A stretch of DNA of 64,000 nt, taken from NCBI RefSeq assembly GCF_003054045.1, contig NZ_QBKH01000001.1, forward strand, positions 806,001 to 870,000. Direction: 5' to 3'. Positions 54,476-62,278 of this stretch are shown here, piece by piece. Under the pieces are notes generated by a model, which had not been told where the DNA came from, searched no databases, and saw only the letters and a list, made by a program, of their open reading frames with translations. Within the stretch, counting starts at the first letter, position 1. Each line of letters starts with the position of its first letter. Origin of the DNA: Sphingobacterium faecium (GTDB taxonomy: Bacteria; Bacteroidota; Bacteroidia; Sphingobacteriales; Sphingobacteriaceae). The translations under genes were made by a program, and so were the position numbers.

Positions 54476-55996
54476 ATGAAAAAAAGATATTTATTACCCT
54501 TCGTTCTTTTAGCACTATCCTCTTGTGATAAAGGATTTTTGAATCAGGAAAATCCTAATGAGGTATCAGTCGGCGCATATTTCAAGTCAGAAAACGACGT
54601 TTTATTAGCTGTGAATGGTTTATACCAAGCATTGCGCTCAGGAAGCACTATCGGCGAGTCTAGTGCACTTTACAGTGAAGAGCGTTCGGACAATACCGGC
54701 CGCGATGATAACCAGTCCAATGCAGGTGAACCCTTCCAGTTTAATGATTTTTCGATATTACCGAGTAATTCCTATATCAAGACACACTGGTCAGCGATGT
54801 ACGATGGAATTGCACGCTGCAATACGCTATTGTCCAATATCGACCGCGTAACATTTACCGACAATGCAGTCAAAGAACGATACATTGCCGAGACGAAGTT
54901 TGTGAGAGGACTCTTATATTTCCATATGGTACGCAAGTTTGGTGATATTCCGTTGTCAACAGTCGAGATCACGACCAAAGAGCAAGCTGCCGAAATTGCC
55001 TATAGACAGAAAGAGTCTACTGTTTACCAGCAGATCGTAACTGATCTGACTGATGCCCTGAACAGCAACCTGCCCAATGTGCAGTGGCAGTATGCTGTGG
55101 GTCGCACCTCCAAAGCAGCCATCAATGCTATTTTAGGACAAGTCTACCTGACAATGGGAGCCACTTTAGCCGGCGATAAACAAGTTAATTTTCAAAAAGC
55201 AGAGCAATATTTAGCAGCATCATACGGAATGCGTACGTTCGGAAAGCTTACCGAGATCCCTTATTCAGAAGTTTTTGATGTGAGCAAAAAAAGTACCTGT
55301 AAAGAATTAGTGCTGCAAGTTCAGTATCTGCAAGGTGATCAAAACTACAGTTCAAGTATTGCGCGTAATAATCAGGCAAGAGGAGAAAATATCAATTCAA
55401 AATTTGTATCAACAGGTATTGGAGGCAATGTGAAGCATGATCTGGTAAAAGATTATGAAGAACAAGATCTGCGCAAAAGCTTTTCGATCAAGTTTGCCGA
55501 ACATGCACAAGTTAAAGACTGGTTTATCACCAAATTCAGAGACAACAGTGAAGCCGCAGGAACCGAGGGAAGAGGAGGAAATGACTGGATACTGATCCGT
55601 TATGCCGATGTAATGTTGCTCTTGGCAGAAACGAAGATGCATTTAGGTAAAGATGCCGAAGCCATTGCTTTGCTCGATGAAGTTAGGCTTCGAGCAGGCT
55701 TACCATCATATGCAGTTTCAAGGACTAGTGCCAGCTACGCAGCCAAATACCCGACATTGAAAGATGCTATTTTGCATGAGCGCCGTGTAGAACTAGCCTT
55801 TGAAAACCACAGATGGTTTGACCTCATCCGCAATTATGATGCAAATGGACTGGTCGATTATTTTAAAAAGAAGAGTCAGGCCGACTATGGCAATGCCAAA
55901 TTATCCAATATTACGATTAAGGATCGCTATTATCCGATACCATTTGACGAGTATAAGTTAAATCCTGAAAAGATGTATCAAAATACAGGATATTAA
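54476..55996 (+). CDS. SusD/RagB-type glycan-binding lipoprotein
   Basis: A 506-residue surface lipoprotein that lids the SusC transporter and binds the glycan. Lipid-anchor cysteine C17 (LALSSCDKG). Family signatures are ENDVLLAVNGLYQALR, the helical TPR-like RFVRGLLYFHMVRKFGDIPLS and the C-terminal ERRVELAFENHRWFDLIRNYDA and RYYPIPFDEYKLNP. It begins 14 bases after susC, and the YdcF gene follows about 12 bases later. Confidence 0.95.
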   Translation: MKKRYLLPFVLLALSSCDKGFLNQENPNEVSVGAYFKSENDVLLAVNGLYQALRSGSTIGESSALYSEERSDNTGRDDNQSNAGEPFQFNDFSILPSNSYIKTHWSAMYDGIARCNTLLSNIDRVTFTDNAVKERYIAETKFVRGLLYFHMVRKFGDIPLSTVEITTKEQAAEIAYRQKESTVYQQIVTDLTDALNSNLPNVQWQYAVGRTSKAAINAILGQVYLTMGATLAGDKQVNFQKAEQYLAASYGMRTFGKLTEIPYSEVFDVSKKSTCKELVLQVQYLQGDQNYSSSIARNNQARGENINSKFVSTGIGGNVKHDLVKDYEEQDLRKSFSIKFAEHAQVKDWFITKFRDNSEAAGTEGRGGNDWILIRYADVMLLLAETKMHLGKDAEAIALLDEVRLRAGLPSYAVSRTSASYAAKYPTLKDAILHERRVELAFENHRWFDLIRNYDANGLVDYFKKKSQADYGNAKLSNITIKDRYYPIPFDEYKLNPEKMYQNTGY

Positions 55997-56008
55997 CTAT
56001 TGAAATCT

Positions 56009-57250
56009 ATGTTTATGATCAATACCATGACCATATGGCTTCTGGCCCTTCGGACATTCTTTTCGAATGTATCCTGGGGACAGGAGTTTCATAGCGATAG
56101 AAACCCGCAAGATTGGGTGATCGCCAAAAACTATTATGCCACCTTTATCCTAGGCCAAGATACGGCACTGACGAAAGAATTATTGACCCTTCCAGAAGTT
56201 CAACATCTGCTGAAACAAAGACATAGCCGCTACCTCAATAATACTAAATGTGCAGACGTAGCCTGTTTTCTCGATGCTTTCAAATGGAAGCATCAGGAGA
56301 TTGATCTCTTGGTGAATATCTTTGTTGCTAAATCCAAAGGCCAAGTAGGGCAATCATTCCGTAAACGACTGATGGATTCTCAGACCTATGGGCTGTCACA
56401 AGGAAAGAAAGCAGATGAATATCTTGCTCGCGCGTTGCGACAAGATCTAGAAGCGATGAACTACGTGATCGATGTCTATGCCGGAGCTAACAAACCCAAT
56501 TACCCGCGCATCGATTCGATTTCTTTTAATATTGCCAGCAAATCTTATCTGTACCTGCTCAAAGACGTGGCACAAGACGTTCTCAAAGACGTGCGGCAAC
56601 CTAATCTGGCTTTCTACGAGTCTCTTTGGACAGCTGTAAGGTTGTTGGAGGTCAACGAAAGGTGGGATGCGGCACAGCTGGAACCTCTCATGGAGCAGGA
56701 AAATAAGAAAGCATACGAAGCGATCCGTACAACAGATTTTAAGCGATATCCTTACAGTCTTCTCCTAACTTTGGGAGCAGGTCCAGATCAATACGATCAG
56801 CCTATCAGCCCAGGAGGGATGTTACGTTCCAGAATGGCGGCACGGAGTTACTTTGACGGGCTGGCACCCTTTATTGTGGTTTCAGGAGGCCGTGTGCATC
56901 CCTATAAGACACCCTATATCGAAGCGCTGGAGATGAAAAGATACCTGATGCAGGTACTTCAGGTGCCTGAAGAAGCCATCTTGATTGATCCACATGCCCG
57001 ACATACCACCACTAATCTCCGTAACACCGCTCGTATCTTGTTGACTTACGGATTTCCTCCAGATAAATTTGCAATCGTCAACAGCAGTGTGCCGCATATC
57101 GATGCCGTTCAAAATATGGCCGATCGTTGTATACGAGAATTAGGTTATGTGCCTTATGAATTGGGAAAACGTATCAGTGAAGTCATTGTGGAATTTAAAC
57201 CTCGGGTAGAATCACTAACCATTGATCCAGATGAACCGTTAGATCCGTAG
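56009..57250 (+). CDS. Exported YdcF/ElyC-like protein in the glycan locus
   Basis: A 413-residue protein whose C-terminal half (about 250-390) is a DUF218 (YdcF/SanA/ElyC) domain. Marks are LTLGAGPDQYDQPISPGGMLR, the IVVSGGRVHPYKTPYIEALEMKRYL segment and IDPHARHTTTNLRNTARILL. The N terminus is hydrophobic (MTIWLLALRTFF), likely a signal or anchor. The first 230 residues are a helical region without a named domain. I use ATG 56009; TTG 56000 adds three residues. Its place between susD and GH92 suggests a role in handling the imported glycan; DUF218 chemistry is unknown. Confidence 0.85.
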   Translation: MFMINTMTIWLLALRTFFSNVSWGQEFHSDRNPQDWVIAKNYYATFILGQDTALTKELLTLPEVQHLLKQRHSRYLNNTKCADVACFLDAFKWKHQEIDLLVNIFVAKSKGQVGQSFRKRLMDSQTYGLSQGKKADEYLARALRQDLEAMNYVIDVYAGANKPNYPRIDSISFNIASKSYLYLLKDVAQDVLKDVRQPNLAFYESLWTAVRLLEVNERWDAAQLEPLMEQENKKAYEAIRTTDFKRYPYSLLLTLGAGPDQYDQPISPGGMLRSRMAARSYFDGLAPFIVVSGGRVHPYKTPYIEALEMKRYLMQVLQVPEEAILIDPHARHTTTNLRNTARILLTYGFPPDKFAIVNSSVPHIDAVQNMADRCIRELGYVPYELGKRISEVIVEFKPRVESLTIDPDEPLDP

Positions 57251-57351
57251 CATTTTTTGATAGCTGTATTAACAATTTTCAAATTCATCCATAATTCACA
57301 CCAAAATTAAAGTAATTTACAGGTCTATTTTTAGGACCTTTAAATAGCGTT

Positions 57352-59412
57352 ATGAAAAAATACTTGAGACAATTATCGACCAGCTTTCTAATCACCTTAA
57401 GTCCTGTGTTAGTACTTTATGCCCAGTCAAAGACCGAACTCACAAATGTATTTTTAGGATCTTCCGGCGATCACGGACAACTGTCACCGGCAGCATCTTC
57501 GCCATTCCATCAGATGAGTATCGCACCCCAAACCTATCCGACGTTGCATATGGGCTATGAACATCTAGCCAAGGAAGTATTGGGATTTACGCACAATAGA
57601 TTTGAAGGAGTAGGTTGTAAGGGTAGTGGTGGCCTGATTTTGGTAAAGCCATTTTTGGGACTTCAGGATGATGGCAAACCTCTGATTAAAGAGCAGGAAA
57701 AGGCCGGGCCAGGATATTATGATATTGCCTTAAAGAGTCGTATAAAAGCACAATTTTCGGTACATGAAAACTTTGGAATCCATGAATACACGTTTCCCGT
57801 AGGAGATAAAGGGTTATCGTTAAATCTCGCTCATGCTTTCAATGGTGCATTTGTCTCCAATACGTACACGCTTACAAAGGACGCTGTGCTCAAAGGAACT
57901 ATTCGATCAAGAACAACTTGTGGGGTGGGCATATACAGCGTCCATTATGCCATCGCTGTAGCAAACAATAGCCAGTGGAAAGGAGCAGACAATCTCTTGA
58001 CACTTCACCTCGACAATCAAACACAAAAGGTTACATTGCGTATTGCTTTTTCTGCCGTGAGTACCGATTATGCCGAGGCGACTTTAAAAGCCAATAGCAC
58101 TAAAACCTATGCTCAGGTAAAGGCTGCCTCAGATCATCGTTGGGAAACTTACCTGTCAGGTATCACGGTCAAAGGAGATCCTAATCGCGAGAAACTCTTT
58201 TACTCCTTGCTTTATCGCACCCTGCAGTCTCCTTATCAGATCAATGAATCAGATGGTCATTATAGGGGTACAGATGGCCAGATTCACCAGTCCAAAGGCA
58301 ATCGCTACCATGGATGGGCCATATGGGATAATTACAAAACACAGCTTACCTTGTTAGAACTGCTATATCCAGAGCAGTATCAAAATATCGTTTCTTCGGT
58401 TTCAGATCTTTATCGTTATGGCAAGTTTGATTTCGCAGGACCAAACGAGCCTGCAAACTCCGTTAGGACAGAACATGCAGCTGTTGTGCTTTTAGATGCG
58501 AGTAAGAAGGGATATGATATTCATTTATCCGCTATCCGTGATTCCTTAGTGCGGGATACCATGCGTTTCGATTTTTCAAAACCCGATAAAAATTTAGAAG
58601 CCGCTTATGACATGTGGGCTATGGCAGGTTTGTTACCAGCAGATCGCAAGCACTACCTCGATCGAGCCAGCAGCTATGCCGGTGTTTGGTTAAAGGAATT
58701 TAAAGATCTCGCCCGTCCGGATGTAGATCGTATGTCGGCAAGAAATATGTATCAAGGTACAGTTAGGCAATATCGCTGGAATGTACCATTTGATATGCAG
58801 GGACTGGTCAATCTGGCTGGAGGCAAAGAAGCATTTACAGCGCAATTGGATGATTTTTTTGATCATCATTATTTTAATCGCGCCAACGAACCCGATATAC
58901 AGTCACCCACATCCTATTATGCCAGCAGTAAGCCATCACGCTATCAATCATTGGTACGGGAGCTGGCTCTGGATACGGTCATACAATATTACTTTAATGA
59001 CAATAGCCGTGGTATCGATCCCTTCATAGACCAGGTATACAAGAACCAACCTAAAGCATTTGTACGGACCATGGATGACGATGCCGGCGCCATGTCAGGC
59101 TGGTTTGTATTGACGGCATTGGGCCTACATCAGCCTTTGATCGGACAGCCTATCTATTATGTCAGCGTCCCCTTATTTCCAGAGATCGTTGTACAGCGGG
59201 GAGAGCAGAAACTTAAAATCAAAGTGATCAACTATAACGATAAAAACAAGTATGTCAAACGGATTTTGCTCAATGGTAAAGATATCGACAGACTTTGGTT
59301 GCATCATGACGAACTCCGTAAAGGTGGATTACTGGAGATAGAAGCCAGTCCGGAGCTCTCCACTTATGGTGCGGAAAATATCTGGGTTTCAAGTTTGAAA
59401 GATCTAGATTAA
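57352..59412 (+). CDS. Glycoside hydrolase family 92, atypical active site
   Basis: A 686-residue exported GH92 enzyme (signal about 1-24), somewhat shorter than the usual ~740-780. Family marks: GYEHLAKEVLGFTHNRFEGVGCKGSGG (69-94), WAIWDNYKT (322-330), NEPD (512-515) and MDDDAGAMSGWFV (574-586). GH92 enzymes are Ca2+-dependent exo-alpha-mannosidases. The catalytic-acid motif normally YEGNxWQY reads YQGTVRQYRW here (467-476), so the general-acid Glu is Gln468. As I recall, this Gln is known from GH92 enzymes that cleave mannose-1-phosphate diesters, where no acid is needed. A mannose-phosphate substrate is therefore possible. Confidence 0.88.
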   Translation: MKKYLRQLSTSFLITLSPVLVLYAQSKTELTNVFLGSSGDHGQLSPAASSPFHQMSIAPQTYPTLHMGYEHLAKEVLGFTHNRFEGVGCKGSGGLILVKPFLGLQDDGKPLIKEQEKAGPGYYDIALKSRIKAQFSVHENFGIHEYTFPVGDKGLSLNLAHAFNGAFVSNTYTLTKDAVLKGTIRSRTTCGVGIYSVHYAIAVANNSQWKGADNLLTLHLDNQTQKVTLRIAFSAVSTDYAEATLKANSTKTYAQVKAASDHRWETYLSGITVKGDPNREKLFYSLLYRTLQSPYQINESDGHYRGTDGQIHQSKGNRYHGWAIWDNYKTQLTLLELLYPEQYQNIVSSVSDLYRYGKFDFAGPNEPANSVRTEHAAVVLLDASKKGYDIHLSAIRDSLVRDTMRFDFSKPDKNLEAAYDMWAMAGLLPADRKHYLDRASSYAGVWLKEFKDLARPDVDRMSARNMYQGTVRQYRWNVPFDMQGLVNLAGGKEAFTAQLDDFFDHHYFNRANEPDIQSPTSYYASSKPSRYQSLVRELALDTVIQYYFNDNSRGIDPFIDQVYKNQPKAFVRTMDDDAGAMSGWFVLTALGLHQPLIGQPIYYVSVPLFPEIVVQRGEQKLKIKVINYNDKNKYVKRILLNGKDIDRLWLHHDELRKGGLLEIEASPELSTYGAENIWVSSLKDLD

Positions 59413-59781
59413 CAGCGAATCCAACCGATCTATACACAACCGTTTGGGATAAACAAACGGCTGTGTATAGCATAAAATAATGATCGTATCTATATATTAA
59501 AAGAGCTTATCAATTACTGGTTTAAAGGGAGTGATTGGATAAAGAGTTTGAGTCTTTATTTCCTCCAGAGCCCAACGGTAAGGGAGTGCGTTTTGTAGAT
59601 AAGTTTATCACCCTTCGGTTTACTTGTCTATTTCCTGTTCTATCTGACAGAATTGCTCAATTTGCAGTAGCCGACAGCAAACGACTACTGTCGACTACAA
59701 ACGATTAATAAACGGCTAATATTTTTAGTTTTTATCATATTTGGTTTATCTAATTAATGACTTAAGCAAACCACAAAAATT
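59413..59781. other. 369-bp gap between GH92 and the rpn pseudogene
   Basis: Contains the terminator at 59431-59469, then AT-rich DNA with no gene. Short inverted repeats (CGACAG 59672-59677 with CTGTCG 59688-59693; CAGTAG 59665-59670 with CTACTG 59685-59690) lie near 59665-59693, with no known function. Confidence 0.5.
59431..59469 (+). terminator. Hairpin after GH92
   Basis: A 15-bp stem with one mismatch (TATACACAACCGTTT 59431-59445, AAACGGCTGTGTATA 59455-59469). The T tract is weak. It ends the susC-susD-ydcF-GH92 transcript. Confidence 0.7.
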
Positions 59782-60394
59782 ATGTTAGCCCATTCAAAAC
59801 CCGTATTTATTGATCCGACCACCGATGAGGGATTCAAACGTTTATTTGGAGACAAGATCAACCTGATCAATTTTCTTAACATCATCTTTCGCGGTCGCAA
59901 GAGGAGATCGGTAAGGTTATCTTTGATCTGGTTGTCCAACTCAGTACAGGGGAGGAAATTATTATCGAGATGCAGACCAGTACACAGACCAATCTTAACA
60001 GCGCATGCTATACTATGCCAGCAAGGTTATTTCAGATACAGCTCCCAAAGGCAATCGAAAGTCCTGGGGTTATGCCATTCCCCAAGTTTACACCATTGTC
60101 CTGATGGACGGTTTTCATATGCCGGGAGGTGATCATAAAACCTATTTTCATGATACCTGCCTGTGCAATAGAGATTCAGGACAAATTTTTTATGAAGGCT
60201 TGGGGTTTATTTATATGGAATTGATTAACTTTGTTAAAAGCGAAGCAGAGGTTGAAGACGAACTGGACAAAGTATTCTTTATGCTCAAGAATATGTCTAC
60301 CTTAAAGACCTTGCCACGAATTATGAATTCGGCCGTATTTCAACGGTTCTTTCAGTTTGCCAGCTACGCAAAATTGACAAAGGAGGAACGAACT

Positions 60395-60697
60395 ATGTAT
60401 GATATTAGTTTAAAACGTAAATGGGATGCCGAAGCAGTGCGGATGTATCAACAGGAACAAGTTGAAGGATTAGAAAAACAATTGGAAGGACTAGAAAAAC
60501 AATTGGAAGAGGCTAAAAAAGCATCAGTAGTAGCCAAAGCAGAAGGTGTTGCCCAAGGCGAGCACAAAAAAGCTATTGAGACAGCTTTTAATCTTACAAA
60601 TATGGGTTTACCAGTAGAACAAATTGTTGAAGCTACAGGACTTTCCATCGAAGAATTCCAGAGGATTCTGCGCAGTAAAATCGAAAAACTCAAATAG
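60395..60697 (+). CDS. RpnS-like C-terminal protein with internal start
   Basis: ATG 60395 is preceded by AAAGGAGG (60379-60386) at 8-base spacing, among the best Shine-Dalgarno sites in the window. The frame gives a 100-residue protein: helical, with a 21-bp tandem duplication (60464-60484, 60485-60505, one mismatch) encoding the heptads EGLEKQL, then EAKKASVVAKAEGVAQGEHKKAIETAF and a helix-turn-helix-like EQIVEATGLSIEEFQRILRSK. Published Rpn systems make such a C-terminal RpnS from inside rpnL as an antitoxin. That this one is expressed is inference; the SD could be a codon coincidence (AAG GAG). Confidence 0.55.
   Translation: MYDISLKRKWDAEAVRMYQQEQVEGLEKQLEGLEKQLEEAKKASVVAKAEGVAQGEHKKAIETAFNLTNMGLPVEQIVEATGLSIEEFQRILRSKIEKLK
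60464..60505 (+). repeat. 21-bp tandem repeat in the rpnS-like coding region
   Basis: Two adjacent 21-bp units (60464-60484 and 60485-60505) differ at one base and encode EGLEKQL twice, a coiled-coil heptad. In published RpnS proteins, helix repeat number varies between strains. Confidence 0.85.
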
Positions 60698-60719
60698 ATC
60701 ATCTTTTTAAAATATACAG

Positions 60720-60750
60720 AACCGCTTGAGATGACCATGCGGTTTTTTTT
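60720..60750 (+). terminator. Rho-independent terminator after rpn
   Basis: AACCGC (60720-60725) with GCGGTT (60739-60744), followed by eight T from 60743 to 60750. A canonical terminator, 23 bases after the rpn stop. Confidence 0.85.
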
Positions 60751-60850
60751 GTGGGTTTGTTATGGATTAAGGGTGACACGCGAGCAATCCTAGTAACTAC
60801 CTCAATATGCTAACTAAAAATTCGTTAAAAAACATTATTGTACAAACAAC

Positions 60851-60858
60851 TATTTTTG
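60851..60858 (+). promoter_or_regulatory. TAnnTTTG box upstream of the 11-bp-periodic field
   Basis: TATTTTTG, 30 bases before the first unit of the periodic field at 60889. No TTG at optimal spacing. If functional, the field would be transcribed on the plus strand from about 60863. Confidence 0.35.
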
Positions 60859-61239
60859 TTTTTTTTAATCTTTTCATCTGCTTATATCAAGTTTCGACTG
60901 CTCGTCTGGGCATCCTTGTACTTGAGTCGGGATTGGTTCGAGATTTGTTTGGCAGTTCTTTGACTGCTATTCGGCAAGTTGCCAAAGAAAAACCAAAGAA
61001 TAAGCATAGAATAACCAAACGAAGTACAAGGCAATGTGCACCAAAGGGGTTGGGAATACCACAGAATAAGCCTTAAAACGGTAAAGAATCGGCAATGAAA
61101 TACCAAACAAACGGTAAAGAACAAGCAAGGAAATAGTAAAGGTGATGCGAAACGGCAGTTTCTGGCAGCAACCAGATCCATACCAGTTCCTAAGCAGATT
61201 CGCACCCTGTTTTACCGAAAGTCGTCTATATACCGCTTC

Positions 61240-61284
61240 TGCACCGTCTATTTACCGTCCCTGAACCGGGAAATGGACGGTGCA
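61240..61284. repeat. Inverted repeat inside the periodic field
   Basis: TGCACCGTCTATTT (61240-61253) faces AAATGGACGGTGCA (61271-61284), 13 of 14 bases complementary with a 17-base loop. It could fold as RNA or act as a protein site. Confidence 0.6.
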
Positions 61285-61633
61285 TGGACTTTGCAACTGC
61301 GGTGCAGGGACGGGGAAGTTTAAAACAAGGTACGAACAAGGTTAAAACAAGGTACGACTCAGATCCAAATAGCCTTGACATCTTTGCTGTTAAATTTGAG
61401 GGAAAATAGGGCTTTCAAATTGGCCAAAAGTGTACCGTTAGTGTACGGGTTATTCACGGGGAGTGTACCCATGCGGTACCTAAAGTGTACGGAGAAGCTA
61501 CTGCGAAGGTGCCAAAGAGCTACTAAAGCCAGTAGCTTGGCTAATGATCTACAGGCGGAGCCTAGACCAACACGGGAACACCGTTGTTCATGTATCTCCC
61601 AAGCATGCGTAGTGCATATCCTAAGCAATGGCT

Positions 61634-61705
61634 AAGCATAGATAGTGTGTAAAAGGGTACCTGTCGATACACTATCCATGCACTATCAACGCATTATCTA
61701 TGCTT
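61634..61705. repeat. Nested inverted repeats near the end of the field
   Basis: AAGCATAGATAGTG (61634-61647) faces CATTATCTATGCTT (61692-61705), 13 of 14 paired. Inside it GATAGTGT (61641-61648) also faces ACACTATC (61669-61676). The two foldings compete. Confidence 0.6.
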
Positions 61706-61724
61706 CATCTATACTTTATCGATG

Positions 61725-62187
61725 CCCGAAAATTGCTTTATTTCAAATAAGCGCTTTTAAACGATCTAATTTATTTTGTCAGGTATTATGAGTGTTTTGA
61801 GATTAACAATCTCTCTGATCGCTTAAAATGATTCTTAAATAAGAAGGTTGAGACTATTCAGGATGTTGTGAAGGCTTGCCTCAAAGATTTTTTGCTAAAA
61901 TTTAAATTTTCAGTGTCGATGATCGCAGTGTTGATGTTTGAATGAAGGGGTCGTGGTAAGATATCCATTTTAAAAATCTGTTTGTGGCTTATGTGCAGCG
62001 GTGAAATTGACCGATTGGATTAAAAAAGCAGGAGCTTTCATGTCCGTTTGTTTTATTGTTGTGTATACAACTATATTGAATTTAAAAACAATTTTATGGC
62101 GCTGATGCGGTATGTTTAAATCAGAAAAAAGGAGGTGGCATCTCCATGCTAGAAAATTGAATACAAGAGAACCAAAGTGCATGCTAT
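61725..62187. other. 463-bp non-coding stretch after the periodic field
   Basis: Begins with a bulged hairpin (61735-61752) and GCTTTTA, a weak terminator for anything transcribed through the field. The rest is AT-rich with no recognised gene, RNA or repeat. Confidence 0.5.
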
Positions 62188-62227
62188 AAAAAAATCTTTC
62201 CAGCTCCATACTGGAAAGATTTTTTTG
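62188..62227 (-). terminator. Strong bidirectional terminator behind the GH16 gene
   Basis: A 16-bp stem of A-run plus ATCTTTCCAG (62188-62203) with CTGGAAAGAT and T run (62211-62226), loop CTCCATA. T runs exist on both strands. It lies 52 bases beyond the stop of the minus-strand glucanase gene. Confidence 0.9.
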
Positions 62228-62278
62228 TTAAAATTAGATGTTTTACTTCTTCAATTCCAGATGGATAATGGGAATGAT

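Larger units (their letters stand above)
59782..60697 (+). pseudogene. Frameshifted Rpn-family nuclease/transposase (rpnL remnant)
   Basis: Recombination-promoting nuclease (PD-(D/E)XK family). Reading must change frame twice: frame 1 from 59782 (FIDPTTDEGFKRLFGDKINLINFLNII), frame 3 from about 59898 (GKVIFDLVVQLSTGEEIIIEMQ, the nuclease core with D and ExQ), and frame 2 from 60005 (MLYYASKVISDTAPKG...). Both shifts are by one base in the same direction. About 20 residues seem missing between the first two parts. The third part continues to a stop at 60697 and is intact. So the nuclease is not expressed unless frameshifting occurs, but the C-terminal domain may be (see 60395-60697). Confidence 0.85.
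60889..61724. repeat. 836-bp field of 76 degenerate 11-bp units in one register
   Basis: Read in steps of 11 bases from 60889, the whole stretch stays in phase with no visible indel. Units vary but neighbours resemble each other: AAACGGTAAAG (61076 and 61109) with AAATACCAAAC at 61098; GCACCGTCTAT (61241); ACCG every 11 bases at 61232, 61243, 61254, 61265; GGTACGAACAA (61329) and GGTACGACTCA (61351); GTGTAC at 61430, 61441, 61463, 61485 (multiples of 11); CACTATCCATG (61670), CACTATCAACG (61681), CATTATCTATG (61692). A G/C-rich core sits at positions 4-7 of most units. Not coding: 11 is not a multiple of 3, and no frame is conserved. No CRISPR repeat/spacer pattern. Confidence 0.85.

Noticed and set aside
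60807-61076. 89-residue plus-strand reading frame (and others at 60882-61205, 61359-61628, 61375-61635)
   Set aside because: They lie inside the 11-bp-periodic field, on both strands at once; the period is not a multiple of three and no frame shows protein-like composition.
60889-61724. CRISPR-like array
   Set aside because: Units are contiguous 11-mers without constant repeats or spacers, and no cas gene is present.
61970-62209. 79-residue minus-strand frame
   Set aside because: Overlaps the strong terminator at 62188-62227 and has no protein-like pattern.
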